Shown in pieces: positions 16,148-27,151 of a DNA stretch of 64,000 nt. Source of the stretch: Pontibacter actiniarum. Lineage in GTDB: Bacteria > Bacteroidota > Bacteroidia > Cytophagales > Hymenobacteraceae. The first letter of the stretch is position 1; the number at the start of each line of letters is the position of its first letter. Position numbers and translations under genes: made by a program. The DNA is taken from positions 1,798,001 to 1,862,000 of the forward strand of contig NZ_CP021235.1 of the NCBI RefSeq assembly GCF_003585765.1, in the 5' to 3' direction. Under the pieces are notes generated by a model. The model was not told where the DNA came from. It did not search any database and saw only the letters and a list, made by a program, of their open reading frames with translations.

Positions 16148-17323
16148 TTACTTCTCCCCTCCTTTGCGGCTGCCCCTGTATAGTTCATACTTCAGCAAAC
16201 GGCACTCAATAGAGCCATTGTAAAGCGGCACACGGCGCGAGGTGCGCAGGCCCACATTTTTGGCGGCCTCCAGGTTGCCTGTAAACACAAAGGCATCGTA
16301 CCCCTGGTAGTTCTGCTTAAGCGTATCGCCTATGTTTTTGTAAAGCAGGTTGATATCGTCGGATTGTATACGCTCGTTGTAAGGCGGGTTCATCACCACA
16401 ACGCCCTGCTCTGAAGGAGAGCTGGTCTGGAAAAAGTTAGCCTGCTCCAGTTTGATGATGTTTTGCAGGCCGGCGTTTTCAATGTTTCCGCGGGCTGCTT
16501 CTATGTAATCCGCATCCAGGTCATACCCGATAATCTCGGCCTGTGCTACAGTTTTCGCCTTGGCCTCGGCCGTGGTCCAAACCATTTCGAAAAGGGCCTC
16601 ATTGTAGTCTTTCCACTTCTCAAAGCCATAGGGGTCGCGGCGGAAAAGGCCGGGGGCCATGTTCTGCGCCATCAGCGCCGCCTCGATCAGGAAAGTACCG
16701 GAGCCGCACATCGGGTCGATAAACGTGGACTTGCGGTCCCAGCCCGAAAGCGCGATGATACCGGCAGCCAACACCTCGTTCAGGGGTGCTACGTTCGTCT
16801 GCAGGCGGTAACCGCGCCGGTGCAGCGAGTCGCCGGAGGAGTCCAGCGACAGCGTAACCATGTTCTCGTGCATGTGCAGGTTCAGGCGCACGTCAGGCCG
16901 AACACGGTCCACGGAGGGGCGCTCGCCCGTTTTCTTGCGGAACTGGTCCACGATGGCATCCTTAGCAAGCTGCGACACATACAGCGAGTGCTCGAAAGTA
17001 GAATGGCTCACCACCGCATCGATGGCGAAGGTCATGCCCAGGTCCATGATCTCGGTCCAGTCTGTTTTTTGCACCTGCTCGTAAAGATCTTTCTCATCGC
17101 GGGCCTTAAAGTTGCGGATGGGCTTGAGCACGCGGATCGCGGTGCGGCACCAGAGGTTTGCCTCGTAAAGCTGACGCAGGTTGCCGGAGCAGGAAACAGC
17201 GCGGTTCCCCACCTTGATAAACTCCATATCCAGCGCTTGCAGCTCCTCTGCCAGCACCTCCTCTAAACCAGCCAGTGTGGTAACCGTGATGTTAAAGTTC
17301 TCTTTCGAAATGTTCTTCGCCAT
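16148..17323 (-). CDS. THUMP-domain RNA guanine-N2 methyltransferase (RlmL/YpsC-like)
   Basis: The 391-residue protein has an N-terminal ferredoxin-like/THUMP region (ITVTTLAGLEEVLAEEL...VQKTDW) and a class I SAM-methyltransferase domain with DPMCGSGTFLIEAA (about 205-218), IGYDLDADYIEAAR and the NPPY catalytic motif (NPPYNERI, about 305). These features match the N-terminal half of RlmL, which makes m2G2445 in 23S rRNA. Stand-alone forms are the norm outside Proteobacteria. The exact target base is not shown by sequence. Confidence 0.88.
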   Translation of the reverse strand: MAKNISKENFNITVTTLAGLEEVLAEELQALDMEFIKVGNRAVSCSGNLRQLYEANLWCRTAIRVLKPIRNFKARDEKDLYEQVQKTDWTEIMDLGMTFAIDAVVSHSTFEHSLYVSQLAKDAIVDQFRKKTGERPSVDRVRPDVRLNLHMHENMVTLSLDSSGDSLHRRGYRLQTNVAPLNEVLAAGIIALSGWDRKSTFIDPMCGSGTFLIEAALMAQNMAPGLFRRDPYGFEKWKDYNEALFEMVWTTAEAKAKTVAQAEIIGYDLDADYIEAARGNIENAGLQNIIKLEQANFFQTSSPSEQGVVVMNPPYNERIQSDDINLLYKNIGDTLKQNYQGYDAFVFTGNLEAAKNVGLRTSRRVPLYNGSIECRLLKYELYRGSRKGGEK

Positions 17324-17529
17324 ACTTTCTACTTTCTAAAGCCACAAAGTTAGCATTTCGTGCGGTATGGCACAGGGCTTTCTTTCAGCTGCCGCCCAAA
17401 CTATTTTTATTTCATCGTGATAACTTTGACCATTCACTTTCAACTATATCGAGCTTTTCTTATTTTGTGCGCCTTTAGCAGGCTGTGTTAAGTAGCGGCC
17501 CGCAAAATATTCACCCTTAAAACACTCTC

Positions 17530-19278
<1,749 letters not shown>

Positions 19279-19297
19279 GGCCCCCGAAACATATCTT

Positions 19298-19336
19298 AAA
19301 AAGAGAAATCCCCTCCAAGAGGGGATTTCTCTTTTT
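19298..19336. terminator. Terminator after the symporter, 17-bp perfect stem
   Basis: The arms 19298-19314 and 19320-19336 are fully complementary with a 5-base loop. An A run precedes and a T run ends the stem. Confidence 0.88.
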
Positions 19337-19424
19337 AGGGGTACAGCTAAAGGGTTTGTAGAAAAATCAGCGCATCTCCGTTGCAGCACTGCGAGCATCA
19401 TTCGGAACTCGAAACGCAAAAGCC

Positions 19425-19432
19425 TATCTTTG
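19425..19432 (+). promoter_or_regulatory. Candidate -7 element for murB
   Basis: TATCTTTG matches the Bacteroidota TAnnTTTG -7 box, 17 bases before the chosen ATG. No clear TTTG -33 box lies 19 bases upstream. Confidence 0.4.
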
Positions 19433-19449
19433 CAGCAAAACACCCGCTT

Positions 19450-20466
19450 ATGAAACTGCAGACAAATATCTCTCTAAAGCCCTTCAACACCTTTGGCATG
19501 GACGCAAAAGCAAAGTTCTTCGCCCGCTTCGAGACGGTGCAGGAACTGCAGGAGCTGCTGCAAATGCCGGAGCTACAGCAGGAGCCAAAGCTTATACTTG
19601 GCGGCGGCAGCAATTTGCTCCTGACCAAAGACTATGAGGGCGTGGTACTGCAGAACGGCATCAAAGGCATTGTGAAGCAGCGCGAGGATGAGGACTTTGT
19701 GTACCTGCAGGCTGGCGGCGGCGAAGTATGGCACGACTTTGTTCTGCACACGTTGCGCCTGAACCTGGGCGGCATCGAAAACCTGTCGCTGATACCGGGC
19801 ACTGTCGGCGCTGCGCCCCTGCAGAACATCGGCGCCTATGGAGTGGAACTGAAGGATGTATTTGAAGAACTGGAGGCCGTGCACATCGAAACAGGTGAGG
19901 TACGGCTTTTTGACACCAGTGCCTGCCGTTTCGGCTACCGCGAGAGCGTCTTTAAGAATGACCTAAAAGGGCAGTTTATCGTTACCCACGTCACGTTTAA
20001 GCTGCACAAGCACCACAAGCCGAACACCTCCTACGGCGCTATTTCAAGTACGCTGGAGGAAATGCAGGTGCAACAACCCAGCATCCAGGACATCAGCGCG
20101 GCAGTGTGCCACATCCGCCAGAGCAAGCTCCCGGACCCAAAGCAAATCGGCAACGCCGGAAGCTTTTTCAAAAACCCGGAAATACAGCTCACCCAGTACC
20201 AGGCGCTGCAAAAGCAGTACCCTGCCATGCCCTCCTACCCTGTTTCCGACACCACAGTAAAAGTGCCGGCCGGGTGGCTGATCGAGCAGTGCGGCTGGAA
20301 AGGAAAAGTAATCGGGAACTACGGCGTGCATAAAAACCAGGCACTGGTACTGGTAAACTACGGTGGGGCCAGGGGCGCAGACATTCAGCAACTGGCTTTC
20401 GACGTCATCCAGTCCGTGGAAGACAAGTTCGGCATCAGGCTGCACCCCGAAGTGAACATAATATAG
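19450..20466 (+). CDS. murB: UDP-N-acetylenolpyruvoylglucosamine reductase
   Basis: The chosen ATG gives 338 residues, the E. coli length, and starts at KLQTNISLKPFNTFGMDAKA. An upstream start at 19381 would add a non-conserved leader. The FAD-binding motifs (ILGGGSNLLL, LSLIPGTVGAAPLQNIGAYG), the proton-donor Ser in NAGSFFKNP and the C-terminal Glu in HPEVNII are present. The enzyme reduces the MurA product to UDP-MurNAc in the cytoplasm. It is separate from murA (8.5 kb upstream) rather than in a cell-wall cluster. Confidence 0.95.
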   Translation: MKLQTNISLKPFNTFGMDAKAKFFARFETVQELQELLQMPELQQEPKLILGGGSNLLLTKDYEGVVLQNGIKGIVKQREDEDFVYLQAGGGEVWHDFVLHTLRLNLGGIENLSLIPGTVGAAPLQNIGAYGVELKDVFEELEAVHIETGEVRLFDTSACRFGYRESVFKNDLKGQFIVTHVTFKLHKHHKPNTSYGAISSTLEEMQVQQPSIQDISAAVCHIRQSKLPDPKQIGNAGSFFKNPEIQLTQYQALQKQYPAMPSYPVSDTTVKVPAGWLIEQCGWKGKVIGNYGVHKNQALVLVNYGGARGADIQQLAFDVIQSVEDKFGIRLHPEVNII

Positions 20467-20561
20467 CAACCCGCGGGCACCAGGGCAAAAATGTTTCCGA
20501 ATGCCTAAACCATTTTGCTGTTGCTGCGCTATACCTGCTATACTTAAAACTTATCAATCCC

Positions 20562-21068
20562 ATGCATCTGAGAAAATACCTCCTGTACTTTTCACTCTTA
20601 TTGAGCGTGAACCTGCTCGTATCCTGCGATGATGACGACGATGAAGACACTACACCCAACAAAACAGACATGCTTGTGTCGGGCGAGTGGAGGGGAGACC
20701 AAATTAGGCTGAATGGCACCAACCCGGCTAACATACCCGGTATCGGCAACAACGCCAACGCGTTCCAGACGCTGGTCCTGGACTTTGAGGAAGACAACAC
20801 CTACACAGCCAATTTCACAGCGGGCGGCCAGCCCCAAAGCTTTGACGGCACCTGGGAGCTTAACAGCGACCAGAGCAAAATCACGCTTGACACCTTTGGC
20901 GAGCTGGACGTTGAAACACTGACAGAAGAGGACCTGGAGGTTACCACCACCCTCGAAACAAGCGAGATCGCCATTCTGGCGGAGATCTTCGGGGTTGACC
21001 CGGCACTGATCCAGCTTTTTACAGGCGGCAACGCAATCGATACCGAAATGCAGTTTGTGAAGCAGTAA
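20562..21068 (+). CDS. Lipocalin-like lipoprotein with Asp-rich N-terminus
   Basis: The 168-residue protein has a signal peptide ending at LLVSC (Cys about 22) followed directly by an acidic run of seven Asp/Glu residues. Such a run is a known surface-export-type signal of Bacteroidota lipoproteins when it follows the Cys. The mature chain reads VSGEWRGDQIRLNG, VLDFEEDNTYTANF, GTWELNSDQSKITLD, as in the lipocalin-like families of this phylum. Ligand unknown. Confidence 0.65.
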   Translation: MHLRKYLLYFSLLLSVNLLVSCDDDDDEDTTPNKTDMLVSGEWRGDQIRLNGTNPANIPGIGNNANAFQTLVLDFEEDNTYTANFTAGGQPQSFDGTWELNSDQSKITLDTFGELDVETLTEEDLEVTTTLETSEIAILAEIFGVDPALIQLFTGGNAIDTEMQFVKQ

Positions 21069-21090
21069 CCGCTGCCTGCGCAAAAACTAT

Positions 21091-21130
21091 AAAAGCCGCA
21101 GCCCTGCCCCCGTGCAGCGCTGCGGCTTTT
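21091..21130. terminator. Terminator after the Asp-rich lipoprotein
   Basis: AAAAGCCGCAG (21091-21101) pairs with CTGCGGCTTTT (21120-21130). It lies between convergent genes and probably serves both. Confidence 0.82.
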
Positions 21131-21201
21131 CGTTTTATACTTCCTACAGGCCCGGCAGCTCTACCTGCTGCTGCACCGAAACCAAACATAGCTGCTGTAG
21201 C

Positions 21202-22110
21202 CTACCCTTCCTTCTCTACCTCATGCGTCTCTACTTTCACGGCATTGTCCTGCGGCTGGATGCCCCGGTCGTGCTCCCTTGAGAAAACCTGGGTAAACTC
21301 AGCCCCCAGCAGGAAAATAATAGAGGCATAGTACACCCAGACCAGGATCAGCACCAGGGAGCCAGCGGCCCCGTAGGTATCGGCAAGCGGGTTGTGCTGG
21401 AAGTAGATGTTGAGGACGTACTTGCCCAGCACAAACAGCACAGCCGTTACCGTAGCCCCCACCCACACGTTGGGCCACCTGATCTTGGCATCGGGCAGCA
21501 CTTTGAAGATAGCGGCAAATATCGCGATGCTGATGAGTACCGACACCACCACGTTTCCTGCTGTGATCAGGTATACCGCCACGCCCGAAAACTGCTCCCG
21601 GAGGTAATCGTTTATCAGCCCCATCACCACATCCACAGCCAGCGACACCAACAGCAAAAAGCCCAGGCTAACCACCATGGCAAGCGACAGCACCCGCTCA
21701 ACAACCAGCTTTACCCAGCCCCGCTCCGGCTTTGCCTTTACTTCCCATATCTTGTTCAGGGAGTCCTGCAGCGCCACGAAAACCGTGGTGGCCGTAAAAA
21801 TCATGGTGCTCACGCCTATGATGGTGCCGACCGTTGTGGCAGAAGACTGGTCGGCGTTTTCGACAATGCTCTGGATCTGCTGCGCGCTGCTTCGGCCTAT
21901 GATGCCGCCAATCTGTTTCGCCAGCTCCCCCCGCACGGCCTCTTCTCCGAAGGCGGCCCCGGCAATGCGGATGGTGATAATGAGCACAGCCGGGAGGGAG
22001 AAGATGGTATAAAAGCCGATAATGGCGGCATAGTCCAGGGGTGCGTCGTCTACGAACTCCTTAAAGGTTCGCTTGGTCAGGTTCCAGGTGAGTTTTACTT
22101 TCGGGTTCAT
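21202..22110 (-). CDS. YihY/BrkB family inner-membrane protein
   Basis: The 302-residue protein has about six membrane helices and the family landmarks DYAAIIGFYTIFSLPAVLIITIRIAG near the start, LQDSLNKIWEV and the final YGAAGSLVLILVWVYYASIIFLLGAEFTQ (quoted in parts). The family was once called RNase BN, but that activity was misassigned. Its present role is unclear, with envelope integrity or transport suggested. It is followed on the same strand by no close partner. The gene at 22198 is 87 bases upstream and co-directional. Confidence 0.88.
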   Translation of the reverse strand: MNPKVKLTWNLTKRTFKEFVDDAPLDYAAIIGFYTIFSLPAVLIITIRIAGAAFGEEAVRGELAKQIGGIIGRSSAQQIQSIVENADQSSATTVGTIIGVSTMIFTATTVFVALQDSLNKIWEVKAKPERGWVKLVVERVLSLAMVVSLGFLLLVSLAVDVVMGLINDYLREQFSGVAVYLITAGNVVVSVLISIAIFAAIFKVLPDAKIRWPNVWVGATVTAVLFVLGKYVLNIYFQHNPLADTYGAAGSLVLILVWVYYASIIFLLGAEFTQVFSREHDRGIQPQDNAVKVETHEVEKEG

Positions 22111-22197
22111 GGCTTTGATGTTCTGCTTTAGCTGCAGCCAAAACTGCAGGTATACAGAGTACTCTTACGGCACATGAAAAACAACGATACCTTAAAG

Positions 22198-22905
22198 CTA
22201 CGGCAACGCCAGGCGCGCCAGGAAATTGCCGGCCTCCCCCTCCAGCAACAGCTCAAAAGTATACCCGTGCAGCCCGGCGTAATCCTCCAGTATGGCAGGA
22301 TCAATGAAAAGCCAGTTAAACCAGCCGCTCTGCTGCTCTTTGTACACCATGTTATACTTCACCTCGCCATAGTAACCGGCATTCAGGTCCAACAGCACCG
22401 AGCCGTCCTCATCCTCATACATGTACAGTATGTCAGATGACTCCAGCAAAATCTGCCCGCCCGGTTTCAGGAGCGTTTTGGCATGCTCCAGGAAGCACTC
22501 CAGCCCCTGCAGGTTGCCCGCAATGCCGATACCGTTCATGAGCATCAGCAGCGTATCGTACTGCTGCCCCTCCAGCGTAAACACATCCTGGTGCAGCACC
22601 TGCTGCACGCCTTGCTGCCGCATTGCCTCCACAGCGCCAGCAGAGATATCGAGGGCCGCCACGGCCACCCCGCGCTGCTGCAGCGCCAGTGTGTGGCAGC
22701 CGGCGCCGGCGCCTACGTCCAACACTGCGCCCCGGCACTGCTCCAGGGCAAGCACCTCCAGTTCCGGCATCTCCTCCTCCGTACGGAAAAGGTAGTGTAC
22801 CGGCATCTCATCATCCTCTGCCAGGCTGTTCTCTACCGTGATCTTGGCATTTTCGGCACCTGCGAGGTAATCCAGCACAGCCGCGCCTATAGGGTCATTG
22901 TTCAT
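22198..22905 (-). CDS. Class I SAM-dependent methyltransferase
   Basis: The 235-residue soluble protein contains motif I VLDVGAGAGCHTLAL (about 78-92), motif II VAALDIS and a motif IV-like LLMLMNGIGI. No substrate-binding domain is recognisable, so the target may be a small molecule. The gene is followed by yihY on the same strand and faces a DinB gene across a 232-base divergent spacer. Confidence 0.8.
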   Translation of the reverse strand: MNNDPIGAAVLDYLAGAENAKITVENSLAEDDEMPVHYLFRTEEEMPELEVLALEQCRGAVLDVGAGAGCHTLALQQRGVAVAALDISAGAVEAMRQQGVQQVLHQDVFTLEGQQYDTLLMLMNGIGIAGNLQGLECFLEHAKTLLKPGGQILLESSDILYMYEDEDGSVLLDLNAGYYGEVKYNMVYKEQQSGWFNWLFIDPAILEDYAGLHGYTFELLLEGEAGNFLARLALP

Positions 22906-23137
22906 CTACACGAAAGTTAAGGCTGCAATTTCGGCACAAAAGGCTAATGTTGAAACCTGAATTTATACTTATACCATTTTAATTTAAGCAGGCAAACACA
23001 CATAAAACACAGCACCAGCCGTTTATAAAAAAACCAGATATCAGCCATATTGTATATATGCCAAAGTTGCGTAGATTTAGGTATTGACGAAGAGGCCAAA
23101 ACACATGACACAGAGCGTTTATAGTCTGAACATTCTT

Positions 23138-23671
23138 ATGAACCCACAACTGGAAAACAAATACCTCCGCCTGGAAGCGTCTCGCAACCGCCTGCTGGAC
23201 GAGCTGGAGGCACTGGACGAGCAACAGCTGAACACGGCCCCGGCGGAAGGGAAATGGAGTATAAACCAGCATGTGGCGCACCTGGTGCTGGTAGACGAGC
23301 AAACGCTGAGCTACATACAGCACAAGCTGCAACAGCAGGACACACTGGAGCCTTCTACCTTTTCCTGTGCCGTTAAAGCTTTTATACTGAAGCTGGCGCT
23401 CATATCGGGCCGCAAGTATAAGGCACCGGCCCCTGTTGCCACTGTACCGGACTACGCCCAGCTACAGCACCTCCGCCAGCAGTGGGATGCGGTCCGCTTT
23501 AACCTGGAAGACGTGCTGACGGAGCTGCCGCCCAACCTGGTGGACAAATGCCTCTTTAAGCACCCTTATGTGGGTCCGCTCAACATGTTGCAAACCCTCT
23601 CCTTTCTGCAGGACCACTTCGACCACCATCAGCGCGCCATGCAGGCACAGGCAGAGGCTCTGGTAAGATAA
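23138..23671 (+). CDS. DinB-family four-helix protein
   Basis: I take the ATG at 23138 (MNPQLENKYLRLEASRNR), giving 178 residues. The longer frame from 23084 adds a poor leader. Helix 1 ends in LDELEALDEQQLNTAP and the WSINQHVAHL motif carries one metal-ligand His. A second His cluster is in FDHHQRAMQ near the C-terminus. DinB-like proteins bind a divalent metal, and some are thiol transferases. The function of this branch is not known. Confidence 0.82.
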   Translation: MNPQLENKYLRLEASRNRLLDELEALDEQQLNTAPAEGKWSINQHVAHLVLVDEQTLSYIQHKLQQQDTLEPSTFSCAVKAFILKLALISGRKYKAPAPVATVPDYAQLQHLRQQWDAVRFNLEDVLTELPPNLVDKCLFKHPYVGPLNMLQTLSFLQDHFDHHQRAMQAQAEALVR

Positions 23672-23847
23672 ACACAGCCTCTGAGGGTTCAGGTAAAAGA
23701 CCACTGCCAGCACGCCTACTTTTTACTGCACTTGCCTTTGAAGCTGTCGCGCCTTAAGTTTGCTTTTATCAGGCAGAAAGGGTGCAGTGCCAGTTCTCCA
23801 ACCGGCCTTCTGCAGCGAGAGGGCCGCCGATGTTATTTCTACACCAG

Positions 23848-24756
23848 ATGCTTTCTCAACGCCACGAGATATTTTTTGAAGTAGCCCGCCTGCTCAGCTT
23901 TACCAAAGCCAGCCAGGCACTTTTCATCAGCCAGTCGGCCATAAGCAAACACGTAAAGGCGCTGGAGGAGTACTATAAGGTCGGGCTTTTTAACCGGCAC
24001 GGCAACCACGTGAGCCTGACGCCTGCCGGTACGCTGCTGTACCGCAAGCTGCTGCTGGCCCGGCAACTGCAGCACGAGCTGTATGAGGAGCTTAAGAGCG
24101 TAAGCACGGACTTTTCCCCCCAGGTACGCATGGTTATTGGCTCCAGCACCACCATCTCGCTTTATATATTGCCGCCGGTGCTCTCCGCCTACCTGGCGCA
24201 GAACCCCAATGTGCAGATCACGCTGAAGAACAGGAACTCGGAGAACATCCTCAAGGCCCTTGTAGACCATGAGATTGACCTAGGGATCATTGAGGGCATA
24301 AACAAAGTCAGCAATGTTACCTACACCCCTTTCATGAAGGATGAGGTGATACCGGTATGTTCCGCCGGCAACCCGCTGCGCCACCAACAGCTGCACCAAC
24401 AGGACCTGTACAACATCCCGCTGGCCCTGCGCGAGTACGGTTCCGGCACGCTCGCCGTGCTGGAGGAGGCGCTGCTGCAGAAGGGAATCCGCCTCAACGA
24501 CATCCCCGTAAAAATACGGCTGGGGGGCACAGAGGCACTCAAGAACTTTGTTCGTGCCGATAACACCTGCCTCTCCTTCCTCCCGCGCCCCGCTGTGCTA
24601 AAGGAGCTGGTTTCGGGTGAGCTTGTGGAGCTGCAGGTGAAGGACCTGCAGGTTGGGCGCACCTTCTACTTTATCCAGCGCAAGGGCAGCGAAAACGATC
24701 TGCTGTTTAAGAACTTTATGCGCTTCACCAAAATGCACTATTCCAAAACAGAATAG
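23848..24756 (+). CDS. LysR-family transcriptional regulator
   Basis: The start at 23848 gives 303 residues. ATGs at 23830 and 23782 are also in frame. The winged helix-turn-helix covers residues 1-60 (FFEVARLLSFTKASQAL, SQSAISKHVKALEEYY, LTPAGTLLYRKLL) and the periplasmic-binding-like effector domain covers about 90-300 (GSSTTISLYILPPVLSAY, DLGIIEGINK). The threonine synthase gene begins 66 bases downstream on the same strand. A CTATTC/GAATAG dyad spans the end of this gene and that spacer, so the regulator may control its neighbour. Confidence 0.88.
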   Translation: MLSQRHEIFFEVARLLSFTKASQALFISQSAISKHVKALEEYYKVGLFNRHGNHVSLTPAGTLLYRKLLLARQLQHELYEELKSVSTDFSPQVRMVIGSSTTISLYILPPVLSAYLAQNPNVQITLKNRNSENILKALVDHEIDLGIIEGINKVSNVTYTPFMKDEVIPVCSAGNPLRHQQLHQQDLYNIPLALREYGSGTLAVLEEALLQKGIRLNDIPVKIRLGGTEALKNFVRADNTCLSFLPRPAVLKELVSGELVELQVKDLQVGRTFYFIQRKGSENDLLFKNFMRFTKMHYSKTE

Positions 24757-24763
24757 CCTATTC
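24738..24763 (+). promoter_or_regulatory. Candidate LysR-type binding site
   Basis: CTATTC (24738-24743), GAATAG (24751-24756) and CTATTC (24758-24763) form a perfect dyad with a 7-base centre and a second back-to-back dyad with a 1-base centre. The site overlaps the regulator's stop codon and precedes the threonine synthase ATG by 60 bases. Confidence 0.45.
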
Positions 24764-24822
24764 CGAAATACCATTTGATATATTCATAGTTAAGCGGCTA
24801 TTTGGCGTAAACAACCTTAACT

Positions 24823-26022
24823 ATGGAGACACTAACTGAAAGCACCAGCCGCATGGTGCACCTTAGCTGCTCAAACTGCGGCAGCACCCACTCTGCCCAC
24901 ACCAAGCAAACCTTTTCGCCCTGCTGCCAGCTGCCGCTAGCAGCCCAATACGACCTGCAAACGCCTTTTCCGAAAGAAGTGCTTGCCAAGCGGGCGGCGA
25001 CCATGTGGCGCTACCGCGAACTGCTGCCTGTGCAGCATGAAGAAAACATTGTGAGCCTGGGGGAGGGCTTTACCCCTATCCTGGCGCTGCAGAACCTTGC
25101 CCGCAAGTATAACCTCAGCAACCTGCTCTTAAAGGATGAGGGACAAAACCCAACCGGCTCCTTTAAGGCGCGCGGCTTAAGCATGGCCATCTCCATGGCA
25201 AAAGAACTAGGTGCGGAGGGATGCATTGTGCCTACCGCTGGCAACGCGGGAGTAGCGATGGCGGCTTACTGTGCCAAAGCAGGCATGAAGGCCGTTGTGG
25301 TGATGCCACGCCACACACCGGAGGCATTTAGAGAAGAATGTTACTGGTATGGTGCAGAGGTAGTACTGGTGGATGGCCTGATAAACGATTGTGCCGCCAA
25401 GGCCAAAGAGCTGAATGCAGCCGGCAACCTCCTGGATGTATCAACGCTGAAAGAGCCGTACCGCCTGGAGGGCAAGAAAACAATGGGGTATGAGCTAGCG
25501 GAACAACTCAACTGGCAGTTGCCCGACGTGATCCTGTACCCGGCAGGCGGCGGAACCGGCTTGATCGGCATCTGGAAAGCCTTTAAAGAGCTACAGGAGC
25601 TGGGTTGGCTGGAGGAGGATGTGAAGCTGCCGCGCATGGTAGCTGTGCAGGCCGCCAACTGCCAACCCCTGGTGGCTACCTACCTGGGGCACCAGGCAAA
25701 CGCGCAGCAATATGTGGGCAAGCCTACCATTGCCAACGGACTGGCGGTACCCCGCCCTATTGGGGAGCAGATGATGCTGCAGGTGTTGCGCGAATCGGGG
25801 GGCACGGCAGTAAGTATTACAGAAGAAGACATGCTGCACGGTTTACGGGAGTTGGGCAGCCACGAAGGGCTCTTTGTGGCACCCGAGGGAGCCGCCGTAT
25901 GGATGGCTGCGAGGCAACTGCTAAGCACAGGTGTCCTTGCCCCGCAGGAAACGATCCTGCTCCTGAACACGGGCTCCGGGCAGAAGTATATGAGCAACAT
26001 AGCTGGCCAGGCCAAGGCTTAA
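24823..26022 (+). CDS. thrC: Threonine synthase (or close PLP-dependent homologue)
   Basis: The 399-residue protein converts O-phosphohomoserine to threonine using PLP. A zinc-ribbon-like N-terminus (LSCSNCG...SPCCQ) precedes the fold-type II catalytic domain. The PLP Lys is in PTGSFKARG (about residue 114), the phosphate-cup loop is PTAGNAGVAMAAYC, and GGGTGLIG is present. Length and motifs match the short thrC form. The gene is not next to thrA/thrB, but a LysR regulator lies immediately upstream. A threonine-synthase-like paralogue with another substrate is possible. Confidence 0.85.
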   Translation: METLTESTSRMVHLSCSNCGSTHSAHTKQTFSPCCQLPLAAQYDLQTPFPKEVLAKRAATMWRYRELLPVQHEENIVSLGEGFTPILALQNLARKYNLSNLLLKDEGQNPTGSFKARGLSMAISMAKELGAEGCIVPTAGNAGVAMAAYCAKAGMKAVVVMPRHTPEAFREECYWYGAEVVLVDGLINDCAAKAKELNAAGNLLDVSTLKEPYRLEGKKTMGYELAEQLNWQLPDVILYPAGGGTGLIGIWKAFKELQELGWLEEDVKLPRMVAVQAANCQPLVATYLGHQANAQQYVGKPTIANGLAVPRPIGEQMMLQVLRESGGTAVSITEEDMLHGLRELGSHEGLFVAPEGAAVWMAARQLLSTGVLAPQETILLLNTGSGQKYMSNIAGQAKA

Positions 26023-26090
26023 CTATACCGGAAGACACAGGCCGCTAGGGCAGCAAAACGGCATGTAAAGACAAGTCATCACCTGCTTTT

Positions 26091-26138
26091 AACCGGTGTA
26101 AGGGCATTGCTAAAAATGGCACTGCCCTTACGCCGGTT
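26091..26138 (+). terminator. Probable terminator or attenuator hairpin after thrC
   Basis: Arms 26091-26106 and 26123-26138 form a 16-bp stem with one G-T wobble. There is no T run after it, so it could be a weak terminator, a processing site or an mRNA-stabilising hairpin. Confidence 0.5.
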
Positions 26139-26227
26139 GCTCTCAAGCTTAGTCAGCCAACATTTAAAAATTAACATTTTAGCGGCAACGAAGAAATACG
26201 TATTTTGCAGCCAACCTTTCGCTGTTT

Positions 26228-27151
26228 ATGCTTACATCCTTTACCCGCTGCACCCTTAAACTTTTGGCTGCCGCTACCCTGTTTACGGCTTGCGACCCGG
26301 CGCAGCCTACCGCCACAAACGTTGCCTCCGCTGCCCCTGAACCACTGGTTGATTCAGCGGCGGTGTTACCATCCGATACAGTTACAGCTGCCAGCCCTGT
26401 TCAGGAAACCGCACTGGCCCCACAGGCTATAAATCTAGCAGCCGATGCTGCCGCCATACTAGCCCGGCCCGAAGTACCCATCCTCTGCTACCATCAGATC
26501 CGCGACTGGACAGCCACAGACTCTGAGTTAGCAAAGACGTACATTGTGCCGGAGGAACGCTTCCGGGAGCAGATCAAAATGCTCGCCGACAGCGGCTACC
26601 ACACCGTCTCTCCCGATGAGCTAATGGCCTACCTAACGACCGGGGCCTATTTGCCTGAAAAGCCCATCATGCTCACGTTCGACGACACAAACCTCACTCA
26701 GTATGAGGTTGCTGCACCTGAACTAGAAAAGTATGGCTTTAAGGGTGTTTTCTTTGTTATGACGGTTTCGTTGGGCAGGCCGCGCTACATGAGTAGCGCT
26801 CAGGTTAGGGAGCTGGCCGACCGCGGGCACACCATAGGCAGCCACACCTGGGATCATCACAACGTAAAAAATTACGAAGGGCAGGATTGGGTAACACAGG
26901 TAGAAAAGCCTAAAAAGAAACTCGAAGAAATCGTGGGGCAGCCTGTTACCTACTTTGCCTATCCGTTCGGCCTCTGGAACCCGCAGGCTATTCCGGAGCT
27001 TAAAAGCAGGGGCACGACGGCCGCCTTCCAGCTTGCAGCAGCCCAGGACAGGCAGGAACCTCTTCATTCTATCCGGCGCATTATTGCCAGCGGCTACTGG
27101 AGCCCCGCATCCCTCCACCGGAACATGGCCGGGAGCTTTAACAAGAACTAA
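26228..27151 (+). CDS. Polysaccharide deacetylase lipoprotein (carbohydrate esterase 4 fold)
   Basis: The 307-residue protein has a lipobox (LFTAC at about 18-22) and a Thr/Ala/Pro-rich linker before a NodB-type domain at about 80-300. Visible motifs are ILCYHQI, MLTFDDTN (motif 1, with TN replacing the usual GP/G), GSHTWDHHN (motif 2 with zinc His residues) and YFAYPFGLWN (motif 3). It should deacetylate an N-acetylated surface polysaccharide or peptidoglycan. It converges on and overlaps the PhzF-like gene by 4 bases. Confidence 0.86.
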   Translation: MLTSFTRCTLKLLAAATLFTACDPAQPTATNVASAAPEPLVDSAAVLPSDTVTAASPVQETALAPQAINLAADAAAILARPEVPILCYHQIRDWTATDSELAKTYIVPEERFREQIKMLADSGYHTVSPDELMAYLTTGAYLPEKPIMLTFDDTNLTQYEVAAPELEKYGFKGVFFVMTVSLGRPRYMSSAQVRELADRGHTIGSHTWDHHNVKNYEGQDWVTQVEKPKKKLEEIVGQPVTYFAYPFGLWNPQAIPELKSRGTTAAFQLAAAQDRQEPLHSIRRIIASGYWSPASLHRNMAGSFNKN

